The notes below the pieces were generated by a model. That model made no database searches. It worked only from the letters and a program-made list of their open reading frames with translations, and was not told the DNA's origin. DNA of 64,000 nucleotides from Paraglaciecola chathamensis S18K6 (GTDB lineage: Bacteria; Pseudomonadota; Gammaproteobacteria; Enterobacterales; Alteromonadaceae), in assembly GCA_000314955.1 (NCBI GenBank), contig BAEM01000034.1:214155-278154 (forward strand), written 5' to 3'. Positions 52,239 through 60,810 of the stretch are shown in pieces (positions within the stretch are counted from its first letter, which is position 1; each line of letters begins with the position of its first letter). The position numbers and the translations under genes were made by a program.

Positions 52239-53756
52239 TTAACGTAAAATCCCCAAACGCACTAACTCAGGCACCACCTTTACTTTAAAGGCCGGTAAGC
52301 TTTGCTGAATGATATTTACAAACTCACCTTTGTTCAGTGGTTGCCCATTCGGGCCGTGAAACGCATTGCGTAAATCGCCGAGCTTCTCCCATGCGCTCCC
52401 AACGTCGCCAATTACCAGCGCCCACAAATACAACCTATCTTTGATCGGCAACAGTAAGCGAGAGCCTATGGTTGAAGAAGCAAACGGGCGTCCGTGTTCA
52501 AGATGAATATCTTGTTCAAGCATAAGCCGATTCAAAGCCGAGGGCATGCTAAGTGCAGAGCCTTGCTTATCTGTTTTTTGCAAAGGCTGCGCCAGCGATA
52601 CAATCCGCGTCGCTAACAGTTGGCTAAAAAGTCGGTTTATTGTGTCATCCGTTAGCCCTACAGCATGAAAATGCTTCGTTAGCTCAGCAAACGTCTGACA
52701 ATCTCGCCCTTTATTCAGCTGGGAAATATGTGTTCGAGTAATTAAATTCGCCCCAGGAAATTGCTTCAACACAAACGCCACGTTTTGATCATCTAAGGCG
52801 CCAGGGGCAATATAAAATCCGTAATCTTGTAAACGCGTTATCAGCGGTATCGAATCTGCATACTCACCTTTGAGGTAAATATCTTTGCGCTGGGCAACGT
52901 TCCATGCGACGTCCTGTAATAGCTGCTGGCTCGTGATAGATAACTCAGTGGCTGTTTTAGGCTTAGGTAAATGGGCTGATAGCTCAGCTAAATTATGCTG
53001 CAACCCCGCACTGCCCAAAAAGCTAAACCCTTTTTCTGCTAAAGATGAGATCACATCGGCGCTCCAAAGGCCATGCGGCTGCATATTCAATACTTCATGC
53101 GCTTCATCTTCTGCTGGGTTCGCTAGAATACTCGATAGCCTTTGATTAGCCTGCTCATTTTGCTCGAAAAACTGCCCTCCCCCATCGCGAATAGCCGATA
53201 GCAGGTGACTAGCACCGGTTAGTTTATCTGCGCTGTTGCCAGCAAATTGACCCGATAACTTCTGGATCATTTGATATAACGGCGCAGTTTGTGCGCCCCC
53301 TGGCATGGCCGAATAATCTAGGTAAAACAGTCCGCCTGGGCGAACAAGCTGCTCAGCAGCATCAAGTAATTGCGCTTGCCGCTGTGCATCTAACCAAGAG
53401 TAGACACCGCTGACAGTGCAAATATCGAACGGCTGAAACCCTGATGGGGCTAAATTAGCAATATCACCTTCGATAAATTGCACATTCGTTAACCCGGCTT
53501 GTCGGGCCAATTCACTTGCTTTCGCAATATGTGCCGGATTGATATCGATACCGACGAACTCCGCTTGTGGATAAGCGTCTGCCAGTATCGACAATGTGTG
53601 ACCGTTGCCACACGCAATGTCTAAATAGCGAAATGAGCCATTGATGTTAACGCCGTTATACCCACATAGCATCGCTGCCGTACAAATATGCACTGGTGTC
53701 TGCAATGCACCAAAATCAGAGTTAAACTCTACGTCTTGGGTATATTTCGCTCCCAT
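52239..53756 (-). CDS. SAM-dependent methyltransferase with C-terminal regulatory domain
   Basis: A 505-residue protein. Residues about 40-150 are a class I methyltransferase: YLDIACGNGHTLSILADAYPQAEFVGIDINPAHIAKA (SAM motif I and acidic residue), EGDIANLAP, DICTVSGVYSWLD. The rest resembles the predicted methyltransferase regulatory domain and a C-terminal helical region. I start at ATG 53756, eight bases after GGAG; TTG one codon upstream is unlikely. It lies 44 bp downstream of the sulfatase gene on the same strand. The methyl acceptor is unknown, and a link to the diketone pathway is only positional. Confidence 0.78.
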   Translation of the reverse strand: MGAKYTQDVEFNSDFGALQTPVHICTAAMLCGYNGVNINGSFRYLDIACGNGHTLSILADAYPQAEFVGIDINPAHIAKASELARQAGLTNVQFIEGDIANLAPSGFQPFDICTVSGVYSWLDAQRQAQLLDAAEQLVRPGGLFYLDYSAMPGGAQTAPLYQMIQKLSGQFAGNSADKLTGASHLLSAIRDGGGQFFEQNEQANQRLSSILANPAEDEAHEVLNMQPHGLWSADVISSLAEKGFSFLGSAGLQHNLAELSAHLPKPKTATELSITSQQLLQDVAWNVAQRKDIYLKGEYADSIPLITRLQDYGFYIAPGALDDQNVAFVLKQFPGANLITRTHISQLNKGRDCQTFAELTKHFHAVGLTDDTINRLFSQLLATRIVSLAQPLQKTDKQGSALSMPSALNRLMLEQDIHLEHGRPFASSTIGSRLLLPIKDRLYLWALVIGDVGSAWEKLGDLRNAFHGPNGQPLNKGEFVNIIQQSLPAFKVKVVPELVRLGILR

Positions 53757-53800
53757 CAAATCACTCCTTTTTTATCGTTATCAACACAACTACATCTCAG

Positions 53801-55222
53801 CTACAAAGCAGTTTCTAACCAAGGTTTTCTGGTTTCTGCCTTACGAACATTGTAGTCAAACAGCCCATGGGCATCTAAAAACAAAGATTCTGGAGGCGGC
53901 CCCTTCGCCGCTTTTGAGGGTAAATGAGGAAGCAAGGTTAGTTCAGACATTAATTGAGCCACTAGCTCAGGGTGCTCCATCGCAACGTCGCTGTGTTCAA
54001 ATTCGTCTTGAGATAAATTGAATAAATGTTTATTACCTTTTGCATCAACAATTAATTTCCACGGCCATTGATAAACGGCTTTTTGCTTAGCTGTTCCCAC
54101 TACAACTTCACGTTTAAACGTTTTCTCTTGCGCTTCTTTAAGATTAACGAACTGGCTAACACCATCAAAGTCATTAGGTTGATAATCGATGTTTGCAGCC
54201 TCAAGTAAAGTGGGTGCCCAATCTTGGGTAAACATTGGCTGGGTCATGGTTTTACTTTGAAGCTGTGCAGGCCAGCGAATTAGCACCGGCACCCGAACAC
54301 CTCCTTCGTACACACTGCTTTTCCCTCCTTGAAGTGAGCCATTGTTTGCCCCTGCTTCTAAATTTCCTCCATTGTCACTCATAAATACCACTATGGTGTT
54401 CTCGGCTATGCCTCGTTTGTCTAACGCCGCTAATACTTCACCAATGTCTTGGTCAACGTCTGAGGTCATATCAGCAAACACTTGCCTGTCCTTTGACTCA
54501 AATCCTGAATAGTCATTTATAGCGTTAGGCACATATTGCAGTGGGGTGTGGGGCGCACTGTACGATAAGTACATAAAGAAAGGCTTGTCCCCTTTAAAAT
54601 GAGTGATTTTATCAATCGCCTTTGCGGTCAATAACTCAGTAACAAAGCCTTCTTCACGAAGTGATGTATCATTATTTTGCCAATCCAGACCACCAAAATA
54701 CACATGGGTGTAATAGTCAACAAAGCCCCCTAAAAAACCGTAAAAGTCATCAAAACCACGGTTATGCGGCATGGCGCTTCTCTTCGCCATGCCTAAGTGC
54801 CATTTGCCCACCATCCAGGTTTGATACCCTGCCTCCTGAAACCGCTCAGGCATAGTGGTCAGGTCTTCCGGTAACATGGCGTCGTTTTCCATCGGCCCGT
54901 CTATACCGAAATTAAGCGGGTTTTTGCCCGTCATCAGTGCCGCTCTTGTAGGGCTGCAAATGGGATAGGCATAACCGTGTTTAAGAGTGACACCCTGTGA
55001 TGCTAAGTTGTCAATATTTGGGGTTTGTATCTGAGAACCTAAATACCCAACATCTCCATAGCCAAGATCATCGAGTAAGATGAACAATATATTCGGTGCA
55101 CCGGTGGCTTGGTTATTTTCTTGCTTCGTAACCACAATTGATGAACCTGAGCCTTGGCAAGCCTGAAGTAAAAAGGCACAGCAAATGCCGATTAAATAAT
55201 GTGTTTTTTTCATACTTATCAT
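53801..55222 (-). CDS. Sulfatase (S1 family), lipoprotein
   Basis: A 473-residue type I sulfatase with the formylglycine motif CSPTRAALMTG (Cys89), metal ligands in LLDDLGYGDVGYLG and VFMSDNGG, GKWHLG, and Arg/His residues in SAPHTPLQY. The N-terminus is a lipoprotein signal with Cys22 (LLQACQ), so the enzyme is exported and lipid-anchored. Substrate could be a sulfated polysaccharide or a sulfated aryl or terpenoid compound; the single sulfatase next to small-molecule catabolic genes favours a small sulfate ester, by inference. Start Met1 or Met4 (55213). It follows the TonB receptor on the same strand by 16 bp. No maturase is visible. Confidence 0.9.
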   Translation of the reverse strand: MISMKKTHYLIGICCAFLLQACQGSGSSIVVTKQENNQATGAPNILFILLDDLGYGDVGYLGSQIQTPNIDNLASQGVTLKHGYAYPICSPTRAALMTGKNPLNFGIDGPMENDAMLPEDLTTMPERFQEAGYQTWMVGKWHLGMAKRSAMPHNRGFDDFYGFLGGFVDYYTHVYFGGLDWQNNDTSLREEGFVTELLTAKAIDKITHFKGDKPFFMYLSYSAPHTPLQYVPNAINDYSGFESKDRQVFADMTSDVDQDIGEVLAALDKRGIAENTIVVFMSDNGGNLEAGANNGSLQGGKSSVYEGGVRVPVLIRWPAQLQSKTMTQPMFTQDWAPTLLEAANIDYQPNDFDGVSQFVNLKEAQEKTFKREVVVGTAKQKAVYQWPWKLIVDAKGNKHLFNLSQDEFEHSDVAMEHPELVAQLMSELTLLPHLPSKAAKGPPPESLFLDAHGLFDYNVRKAETRKPWLETAL

Positions 55223-55238
55223 CCGAAATTTCGCCTAA

Positions 55239-57635
55239 TTAATAAAAGCTGTAGCTTAAGTTAATGCCCGCCGTACGCGGTTGGCGAAGTCTAATACTGG
55301 TGTTGTATGACATGCCTGCAATTCGCCCATCAAAAAACCTAACTGCCCCTGCAGGCGAGTCTTCATCAAAGACGTTATTCACAAAGAGCTCCACTGACCA
55401 CTCATCTGCACGCACGCCAGCGCGTAAGTTCACTAAAGAATAAGCAGGTAAATAGTCAGTATTGATTTGTTCTACATAGCGCTTTGAGCGGTATTGATAA
55501 TCGGCGCGAGCATAGGCACTCAACCCGTTATCCAGTGGAACCGTGTAAGTGGCATTCAGTGCCGCTGTATATCGAGACAACATAGGTGGCGCATTGCCAC
55601 CAATCGTTGCTGCGCAATTAAAAGGTGACGTTGACGTAGGAGCGACCCCGTAATCTAACGGTATAGGCGAGCAAGCATCCTCTTTGAACTCCAAACCGGT
55701 ATACGCAAAACTAGTGCCTAAATCGAGGGCGTCAAAGGGTTGCCATTGGCCCTCAAACTCTAGTCCAAAGCCATCTAAGTCACCGGTATTTAAAAATAAC
55801 CTTGAGAAGTAATCATCGCTTGCTGTACCTTCCAGAAACTCACCATCGGCAGGTGTCCAGTTTGCCGTTGCAGGCTGTACATATCCTTCCCAGTCCAAAT
55901 AGTATGCTGCTAACGAATAACGTAAGTTATGCTCACGAATATTGCCTTTAATACCCAGTTCATAACTGAGTATTTCTTCTTCCTCGTAAGTCTGAAAAGC
56001 TTCTAAGTCATAATTTTCTTCATTCGCTGTTTGCACCAAAATCGGGTCTAGGGCATTGGCATTAAACCCCGCCGGGTTTGTACCTCTGGCGAGTTGCAGA
56101 TAGACATTGTTTTCATCATTTAACTCATAACTAAGTGCAATACGAGGCTGAAAGGACTTGGTTTCACTGCTTGAGGTAATGTCATTTTCAACCCCCCTTG
56201 CTGCATTTGCTGGGTATTTTCCGTCGATTTCGTCGATTTGATAACGTCCTTCAAATGAGGCAGTAAGCTTGTCTGATATATCATAACCAAGGCTAAAAAA
56301 GACTCCCCTGTTTCTGGCACCTTCAGAGAATAAATCCATCACGGCGCCCGTTGAACGGTTGGCATATACCGTATTCAAATAATCATATTCATATAAAGAA
56401 GCCCCAACCAACCAATCAAAGTTACCGTCACTTGGCGAAGCCAAGCGTACCTCAGCGTACTTTTCATCACTTTTAGGAGAAGATCCAACATGAATGGTGG
56501 TCACATCTGAATAGGCATCGCGGTCGAACCACGTTTCACCTTCTTCATCAGTCATTGCACCTAGCGCGGTAAGGGTCAAACCAGAATCAAACTCGACATC
56601 AATCGAGCCCTGAAGACGGTCGCGGTCAATGCGAGTACCAGGGTCTAAAATGGGGTTGACCGGATGATCGAAGTTGAAATCAAAAACTAAAGGTACTGAG
56701 TCAACTTCTCCATTTATTACACAGGCATTGCTGCCGCCATTAACAACGCATAATCCGTCGCTATCAAGCGCATAGGGCTCTAGTTGATCTAAGTTTGCAA
56801 ACAACACCGCTGGGTGATCATCATCAACCTCTTGGGTTAAATACATAAGCTCTGCTTTGATATTTTGAGTCGGGGTGTAAACGAACTTAACTGATGCGAG
56901 TGTGTCACTCGTACCGCCCAATTGATCCCCTGACGTTGTCACCCAATCACTTGGACCACCATAGTGCTTTGTCTCAGCCGTTGCCATCACAGCGAGTTTG
57001 TCGTCAATTAACCCACTGGACATAACTAAACTTAAGTTTCGCGTGTCATCCGTGCCAAGGGTGGCACGACCGTCAAACTCAAACTCCCCCAGGGTATCAG
57101 GATCCCGAGTAACATAGTTTATTGCGCCGCCAAAGGTAGAGCGCCCAAAGGCCGCACTTTGCGGTCCGCGCAGCACTTCAACATGCTCTAATCCCGCGAA
57201 TGAGCTAATCCCTTGCGCACCAACGATTGGCATACCATCAACAAAGGTCGTTACTTTCGCACGAATAGACGAGTTTTCTGTCGATCCGACTCCCCGAATA
57301 GCCGGTTTGTTGGCAATTCGGCTGCCATCAGCATTGTTTTCAACACCGGGCATTAAAGCAAACAAGCTCGTGATATCGCTCACTCCTGCTTTTGCTAATG
57401 CATCTGAACTCATCGCACTTAAAGAAACCGGAACATCTTTAACTTCTTCGCCTCTTTTACGTGCAAAAACCAGTATTTTTTCAACATCAGCTTCAGTTGC
57501 TCCTTGCTCTGTCACTTGACTCGCTTCTTCTTGAGCATCTGCTGTTGCAAAAGGCAAACAAGGGCTTAATAGCAAGCCACAGATTGCAATATGAATAGGA
57601 TGTTTTTTGAATTTATCATTATTTTCTAGGGTCAT
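55239..57635 (-). CDS. TonB-dependent outer-membrane receptor (sulfatase-linked)
   Basis: A 798-residue TonB receptor. Start at ATG 57635, preceded by TTAGGAGC; seven residues of upstream frame are unsupported. A signal peptide (to about residue 36) is followed by the plug (ILVFARKRGEEVKDVPVSLSAMSSDALAKAGVSDITSLFALMPGVENN, HVEVLRGPQSAAFGRSTFGGAINYVTRDP) and a barrel that ends GINLSYSF plus Tyr. It belongs to the group that often imports small aromatic or terpenoid compounds in Sphingomonas-type and marine bacteria. It is co-directional with the sulfatase and methyltransferase and divergent from the dehydrogenase at 57919, and likely takes up the substrate of this cluster. Confidence 0.88.
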   Translation of the reverse strand: MTLENNDKFKKHPIHIAICGLLLSPCLPFATADAQEEASQVTEQGATEADVEKILVFARKRGEEVKDVPVSLSAMSSDALAKAGVSDITSLFALMPGVENNADGSRIANKPAIRGVGSTENSSIRAKVTTFVDGMPIVGAQGISSFAGLEHVEVLRGPQSAAFGRSTFGGAINYVTRDPDTLGEFEFDGRATLGTDDTRNLSLVMSSGLIDDKLAVMATAETKHYGGPSDWVTTSGDQLGGTSDTLASVKFVYTPTQNIKAELMYLTQEVDDDHPAVLFANLDQLEPYALDSDGLCVVNGGSNACVINGEVDSVPLVFDFNFDHPVNPILDPGTRIDRDRLQGSIDVEFDSGLTLTALGAMTDEEGETWFDRDAYSDVTTIHVGSSPKSDEKYAEVRLASPSDGNFDWLVGASLYEYDYLNTVYANRSTGAVMDLFSEGARNRGVFFSLGYDISDKLTASFEGRYQIDEIDGKYPANAARGVENDITSSSETKSFQPRIALSYELNDENNVYLQLARGTNPAGFNANALDPILVQTANEENYDLEAFQTYEEEEILSYELGIKGNIREHNLRYSLAAYYLDWEGYVQPATANWTPADGEFLEGTASDDYFSRLFLNTGDLDGFGLEFEGQWQPFDALDLGTSFAYTGLEFKEDACSPIPLDYGVAPTSTSPFNCAATIGGNAPPMLSRYTAALNATYTVPLDNGLSAYARADYQYRSKRYVEQINTDYLPAYSLVNLRAGVRADEWSVELFVNNVFDEDSPAGAVRFFDGRIAGMSYNTSIRLRQPRTAGINLSYSFY

Positions 57636-57918
57636 ACATGCTCCTAAGTGCCGCATTGGCTACCGTATTTAACTTACATATAGATGTAATCAATTTGTTA
57701 AAATTAGGTTATGACCGCTTACACTTAGGGTCAATTAGGCTGTTTCAACTATTGCGACGACTTAAAAAGAATCCCTCCACCATTCATCCACGCATTTACA
57801 CAAGCAATATGAAAGGTGTCTTACTATTCAAGACACCACCATTGAGTGCATTCTAGGACAAACCTACACTTATTAACGGTTTATTAACACTGTAATAATA
57901 TAAGGCAGGTAACGTTAG
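57636..57918. promoter_or_regulatory. Divergent promoter region between TonB receptor and dehydrogenase operons
   Basis: About 280 bp without a gene. It must contain promoters for the receptor-sulfatase-methyltransferase unit on the left and the dehydrogenase-hydrolase-regulator-symporter unit on the right. A binding site for the IclR regulator is expected, but I cannot point to one. Confidence 0.5.
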
Positions 57919-58878
57919 ATGAATAATCAAAATGTTGAACAGGTCAAGAATGTTGCCGTAATTGGTGCGGGCATAATGGGGGAAGGCATCGCTCAAGGGT
58001 TTGCTCAAGCCGGAATACACGTTAGCGTATTTGATAATAATCACGAGGCCTTAACTAGGTGCAAACAAAACATCGCTAATAATATTGATGCGTTTATTGA
58101 CTACCAATTAGTTAATGAAAACAAAGATACCATCACCGCAAGAATTGAGTATTACCTAGTCAGCAACTTGGCTCAAGATCTTGCTAACGTTGATTATGTG
58201 ATTGAAGTGCTCCCTGAGATACTGCCTCTCAAACGAGAGCTTTTTCAGCAGATAGATAACCTGCCAGATAATATTATTTTTGCTACAAACACCAGCAGTA
58301 TGACGGTGTCTTCCATAGGCCAAGAGATGAAAAGTGCTCACCGTCTTATCGGTTTACATTATTTTAATCCAGCCCATATCATCCCTGCAGTCGAAATTCA
58401 TACTGGCAATGCAACCTCAACGAATACCATTGATCTCACCCAGGCACTTATGACCAAGATTGGTAAAAAACCAGTATTAGTGCGCAAGGAAATACCTGGT
58501 TTTATTATCAATCGGTTAACTGGCGCCATGGAGCGAGAAATAGATTATCTACTCGAGCAAGGCGTTGTATCACCAGAAGACTTAGACACCGCTGTTAAGG
58601 CTAGCTACGGATTCAGACTCGCTTGTTTAGGGCCAATGGAAGCAGAAGATATGATTGGCCTTGATACTGCCGCTCGCGCCTCAGCTAATATTTTCCCTAC
58701 GCTGAGTAATGCACTTGTCCCATCTGAACAACTCATTGAAAAAGTGAACAAGGGAGAAACAGGAATAAAATCTGGAACCGGCTGGTACCACTATCCTGAC
58801 GACCAAAAAGCACAACAAGTAGCAAACAACAATCAGCGGTTACTTCGTCAGCTACAGCTTTTTCAACAGCAAAATTAA
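57919..58878 (+). CDS. 3-hydroxyacyl-CoA dehydrogenase-fold NAD-dependent dehydrogenase (copy 2)
   Basis: A 319-residue protein with Rossmann motif VIGAGIMGEGIAQGFAQAG, active-site GLHYFNPAHIIPAVEIHTGN with catalytic His, and IPGFIINRLTGAMEREIDYLLEQGVV in the helical domain. It is in the same family as the copy at 47438 but belongs to a distinct branch (HYFNPAH against HFWNPPH), so the two probably act on different 3-hydroxy intermediates. It leads the plus-strand operon that continues with the two FAH-fold hydrolases, the IclR gene and the symporter. No acyl-CoA metabolism gene accompanies it. Confidence 0.82.
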   Translation: MNNQNVEQVKNVAVIGAGIMGEGIAQGFAQAGIHVSVFDNNHEALTRCKQNIANNIDAFIDYQLVNENKDTITARIEYYLVSNLAQDLANVDYVIEVLPEILPLKRELFQQIDNLPDNIIFATNTSSMTVSSIGQEMKSAHRLIGLHYFNPAHIIPAVEIHTGNATSTNTIDLTQALMTKIGKKPVLVRKEIPGFIINRLTGAMEREIDYLLEQGVVSPEDLDTAVKASYGFRLACLGPMEAEDMIGLDTAARASANIFPTLSNALVPSEQLIEKVNKGETGIKSGTGWYHYPDDQKAQQVANNNQRLLRQLQLFQQQN

Positions 58879-58910
58879 CCTGATTTAGCCACATAAATGG
58901 AGAGATACCC

Positions 58911-59930
58911 GTGAAATTGATTACCTTTAGTGTACAAACACACTTAGGCACGCAGACCCGAATCGGTGCCTTGCTTGGTGATAAAGCATTAGATTTGAAC
59001 TTTGCGTACGCTGCAATGTTGCATGATTCAGGCAAAACAGAACGCTATTACCCTTTAGCTGAAGCCCTTGTGCCATCCGACATGATCACGTTCCTACAAG
59101 GGGGCGAACAAAGCATGTCTGCTGCCAAACAAGCCATAGAATTTGTGCAACAGCGCCGCGCAAATAACCAAGCTTTACGAGGTCCCGACAAACAGATTTT
59201 ACTCTATGCATTAAAAGATATTGAATTGCTCGCACCAGTAACAAACCCTGGCTCAATTCGCGACACCATCAGTTTTGAAACCCATGCTAAGAACTTCGAA
59301 AAACGTACTGGTAAACCGATCCCCGAACTGTGGTATCAGCAGCCCCTTTATTACAAGGGCAATACTCGTACTGTGGTAGGCCACAATACCGAAGTTCCCT
59401 GGCCAAACTACACAGAAAAGCTGGATTATGAACTGGAATTTGGCGTGTACATCGGCAAAACCGGCAGCAATATAAAAGCCGAAAATGCCCATGCGTATAT
59501 CGCTGGCTATACCATTTTCAATGACATCAGCGCTCGGGATGTATTGCAAAAAGAAATCACCATGCTTCTTGGCCCCGCCAAAGGAAAAGACATGGACATG
59601 GGAAATGTAATGGGCCCCTGCTTAGTTACCCCTGACGAGCTCGATCCTAGCTCACTAGATATGCAGGCCAGAATAAATGGTGAAGTGTGGTCCACTGGCA
59701 ATAGTTCGGACATGTATTGGAGCTTCGCGAAAATCATCGAATATATATCTCAATCAGAGACCCTCTACCCTGGCGACTTCATTGGCTCTGGTACTGTTGC
59801 GTTTGGCTGTGGTGACGAACTAGATCGCTGGGTACAACCAGGGGATGTAATTGAGTTAGAAGTACAAGGGATTGGCGTGCTAACAACTACCGTCGGACAA
59901 CGTACTTGCAACACAAAGACAATTACATAA
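58911..59930 (+). CDS. Fumarylacetoacetate hydrolase-fold hydrolase (copy 1)
   Basis: A 339-residue FAH-superfamily enzyme with an N-terminal domain (KLITFSVQTHLGTQTRIGALLGDKALDL) and the metal-binding catalytic domain: ETHAKNFEKRTGK, YKGNTRTVVGHNTEVPWPNYTEKLDYELEFGVYIGKTG, FNDISARDV and GDFIGSGTVAFGCGDELDRWVQPGDVIELEVQGIG. The Glu/Asp metal ligands are in LDYELEFGVYIG and NDISARD. The start is GTG at 58911, six bases after GGAGAG. Family members cleave C-C bonds in acylpyruvates or beta-diketones, or are hydratases. The exact reaction is not deducible. Confidence 0.87.
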   Translation: MKLITFSVQTHLGTQTRIGALLGDKALDLNFAYAAMLHDSGKTERYYPLAEALVPSDMITFLQGGEQSMSAAKQAIEFVQQRRANNQALRGPDKQILLYALKDIELLAPVTNPGSIRDTISFETHAKNFEKRTGKPIPELWYQQPLYYKGNTRTVVGHNTEVPWPNYTEKLDYELEFGVYIGKTGSNIKAENAHAYIAGYTIFNDISARDVLQKEITMLLGPAKGKDMDMGNVMGPCLVTPDELDPSSLDMQARINGEVWSTGNSSDMYWSFAKIIEYISQSETLYPGDFIGSGTVAFGCGDELDRWVQPGDVIELEVQGIGVLTTTVGQRTCNTKTIT

Positions 59931-60029
59931 AGATAACAAAACATATACATTTCGTCTCAAATAATGAGACAGGTGCGTTGCTTAATTTCCTTGCTCAAAT
60001 AGGATAACTAGACAGGTTTAGGAGTATTT

Positions 60030-60809
60030 ATGAAAGAGTGTGACTCAACATCAACTGTCGACAAGGCCATTCGTGTATTACTCACTCTTGCCCAAGAGAA
60101 CGAGGAAATAGGCACCACTTGCCTTGGTCGCAAGCTTAATATTCATAAAGCGACCGTTTCGCGCCTGCTTCTTAAACTTGCAGAGCATGAATTTGTGTAC
60201 AAAAACAAAGAAACCGGAAAATATTGGCTTGGCCCTGCGATTTACCAATTGGCAATGACCATGGCTGACGTTAATTTCAATGATGTTCTGCATCTCGCCA
60301 GAACCCACATTGATGAGTTAAGAGATACCTTGCAAGAAACAGTTACCTTAGAAATCTGGCTCGGCAACTCTACCGTTCCCACATATTCAGCACTATCTCA
60401 ACACCCTTTAAAAGTTGAACTTCCCCCTGGAGAAATATTGCCTTTGCATACCGCCGCCGGTGCAAAAGCGATTTTATCGTGCATCCATGCTGAACGGGTT
60501 GATATGTTATTAAAAGGTGAGCTGGCTCAGGTCACACCCAATACCATCACAGACAAAACCCTTTTTCGTCAGCGTTTAGTTGAATATAACAAGCAAGGAT
60601 ACGCCACGGATGACGAAGAATTACACTTAGGCATTAGTGCCGTTGCCGTTCCTATTTTTAACAGTATTCGTCAACCCATTGCAGCTATTGTTGTGCTCAT
60701 GCCCTCGTCGCGTTTTGGGCAAAAGCTGGAGCCATCGCTAATCAGTAAACTGAAGAAAAAGGCTGGGGTAATAGGCACAGAGATGATGAAACGAGGCATT
60801 AGATATTAA
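60030..60809 (+). CDS. IclR-family transcriptional regulator
   Basis: A 259-residue IclR regulator: N-terminal winged helix with TVDKAIRVLLTLAQENEEIGTTCLGRKLNIHKATVSRLLLKLAEHEFVYKNKETGKYWLGPAIYQL, and a GAF-like effector domain with LHTAAGAKAILSC and GYATDDEELHLGISAVAVPIFNSIRQPIAAIVVLMPSSRF. GGAG precedes the ATG. IclR proteins commonly sense aromatic or carboxylic intermediates and control the genes around them, so it is the probable local regulator of both divergent units. It is embedded between two FAH-fold hydrolase genes. Confidence 0.92.
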   Translation: MKECDSTSTVDKAIRVLLTLAQENEEIGTTCLGRKLNIHKATVSRLLLKLAEHEFVYKNKETGKYWLGPAIYQLAMTMADVNFNDVLHLARTHIDELRDTLQETVTLEIWLGNSTVPTYSALSQHPLKVELPPGEILPLHTAAGAKAILSCIHAERVDMLLKGELAQVTPNTITDKTLFRQRLVEYNKQGYATDDEELHLGISAVAVPIFNSIRQPIAAIVVLMPSSRFGQKLEPSLISKLKKKAGVIGTEMMKRGIRY

Positions 60810-60810
60810 C

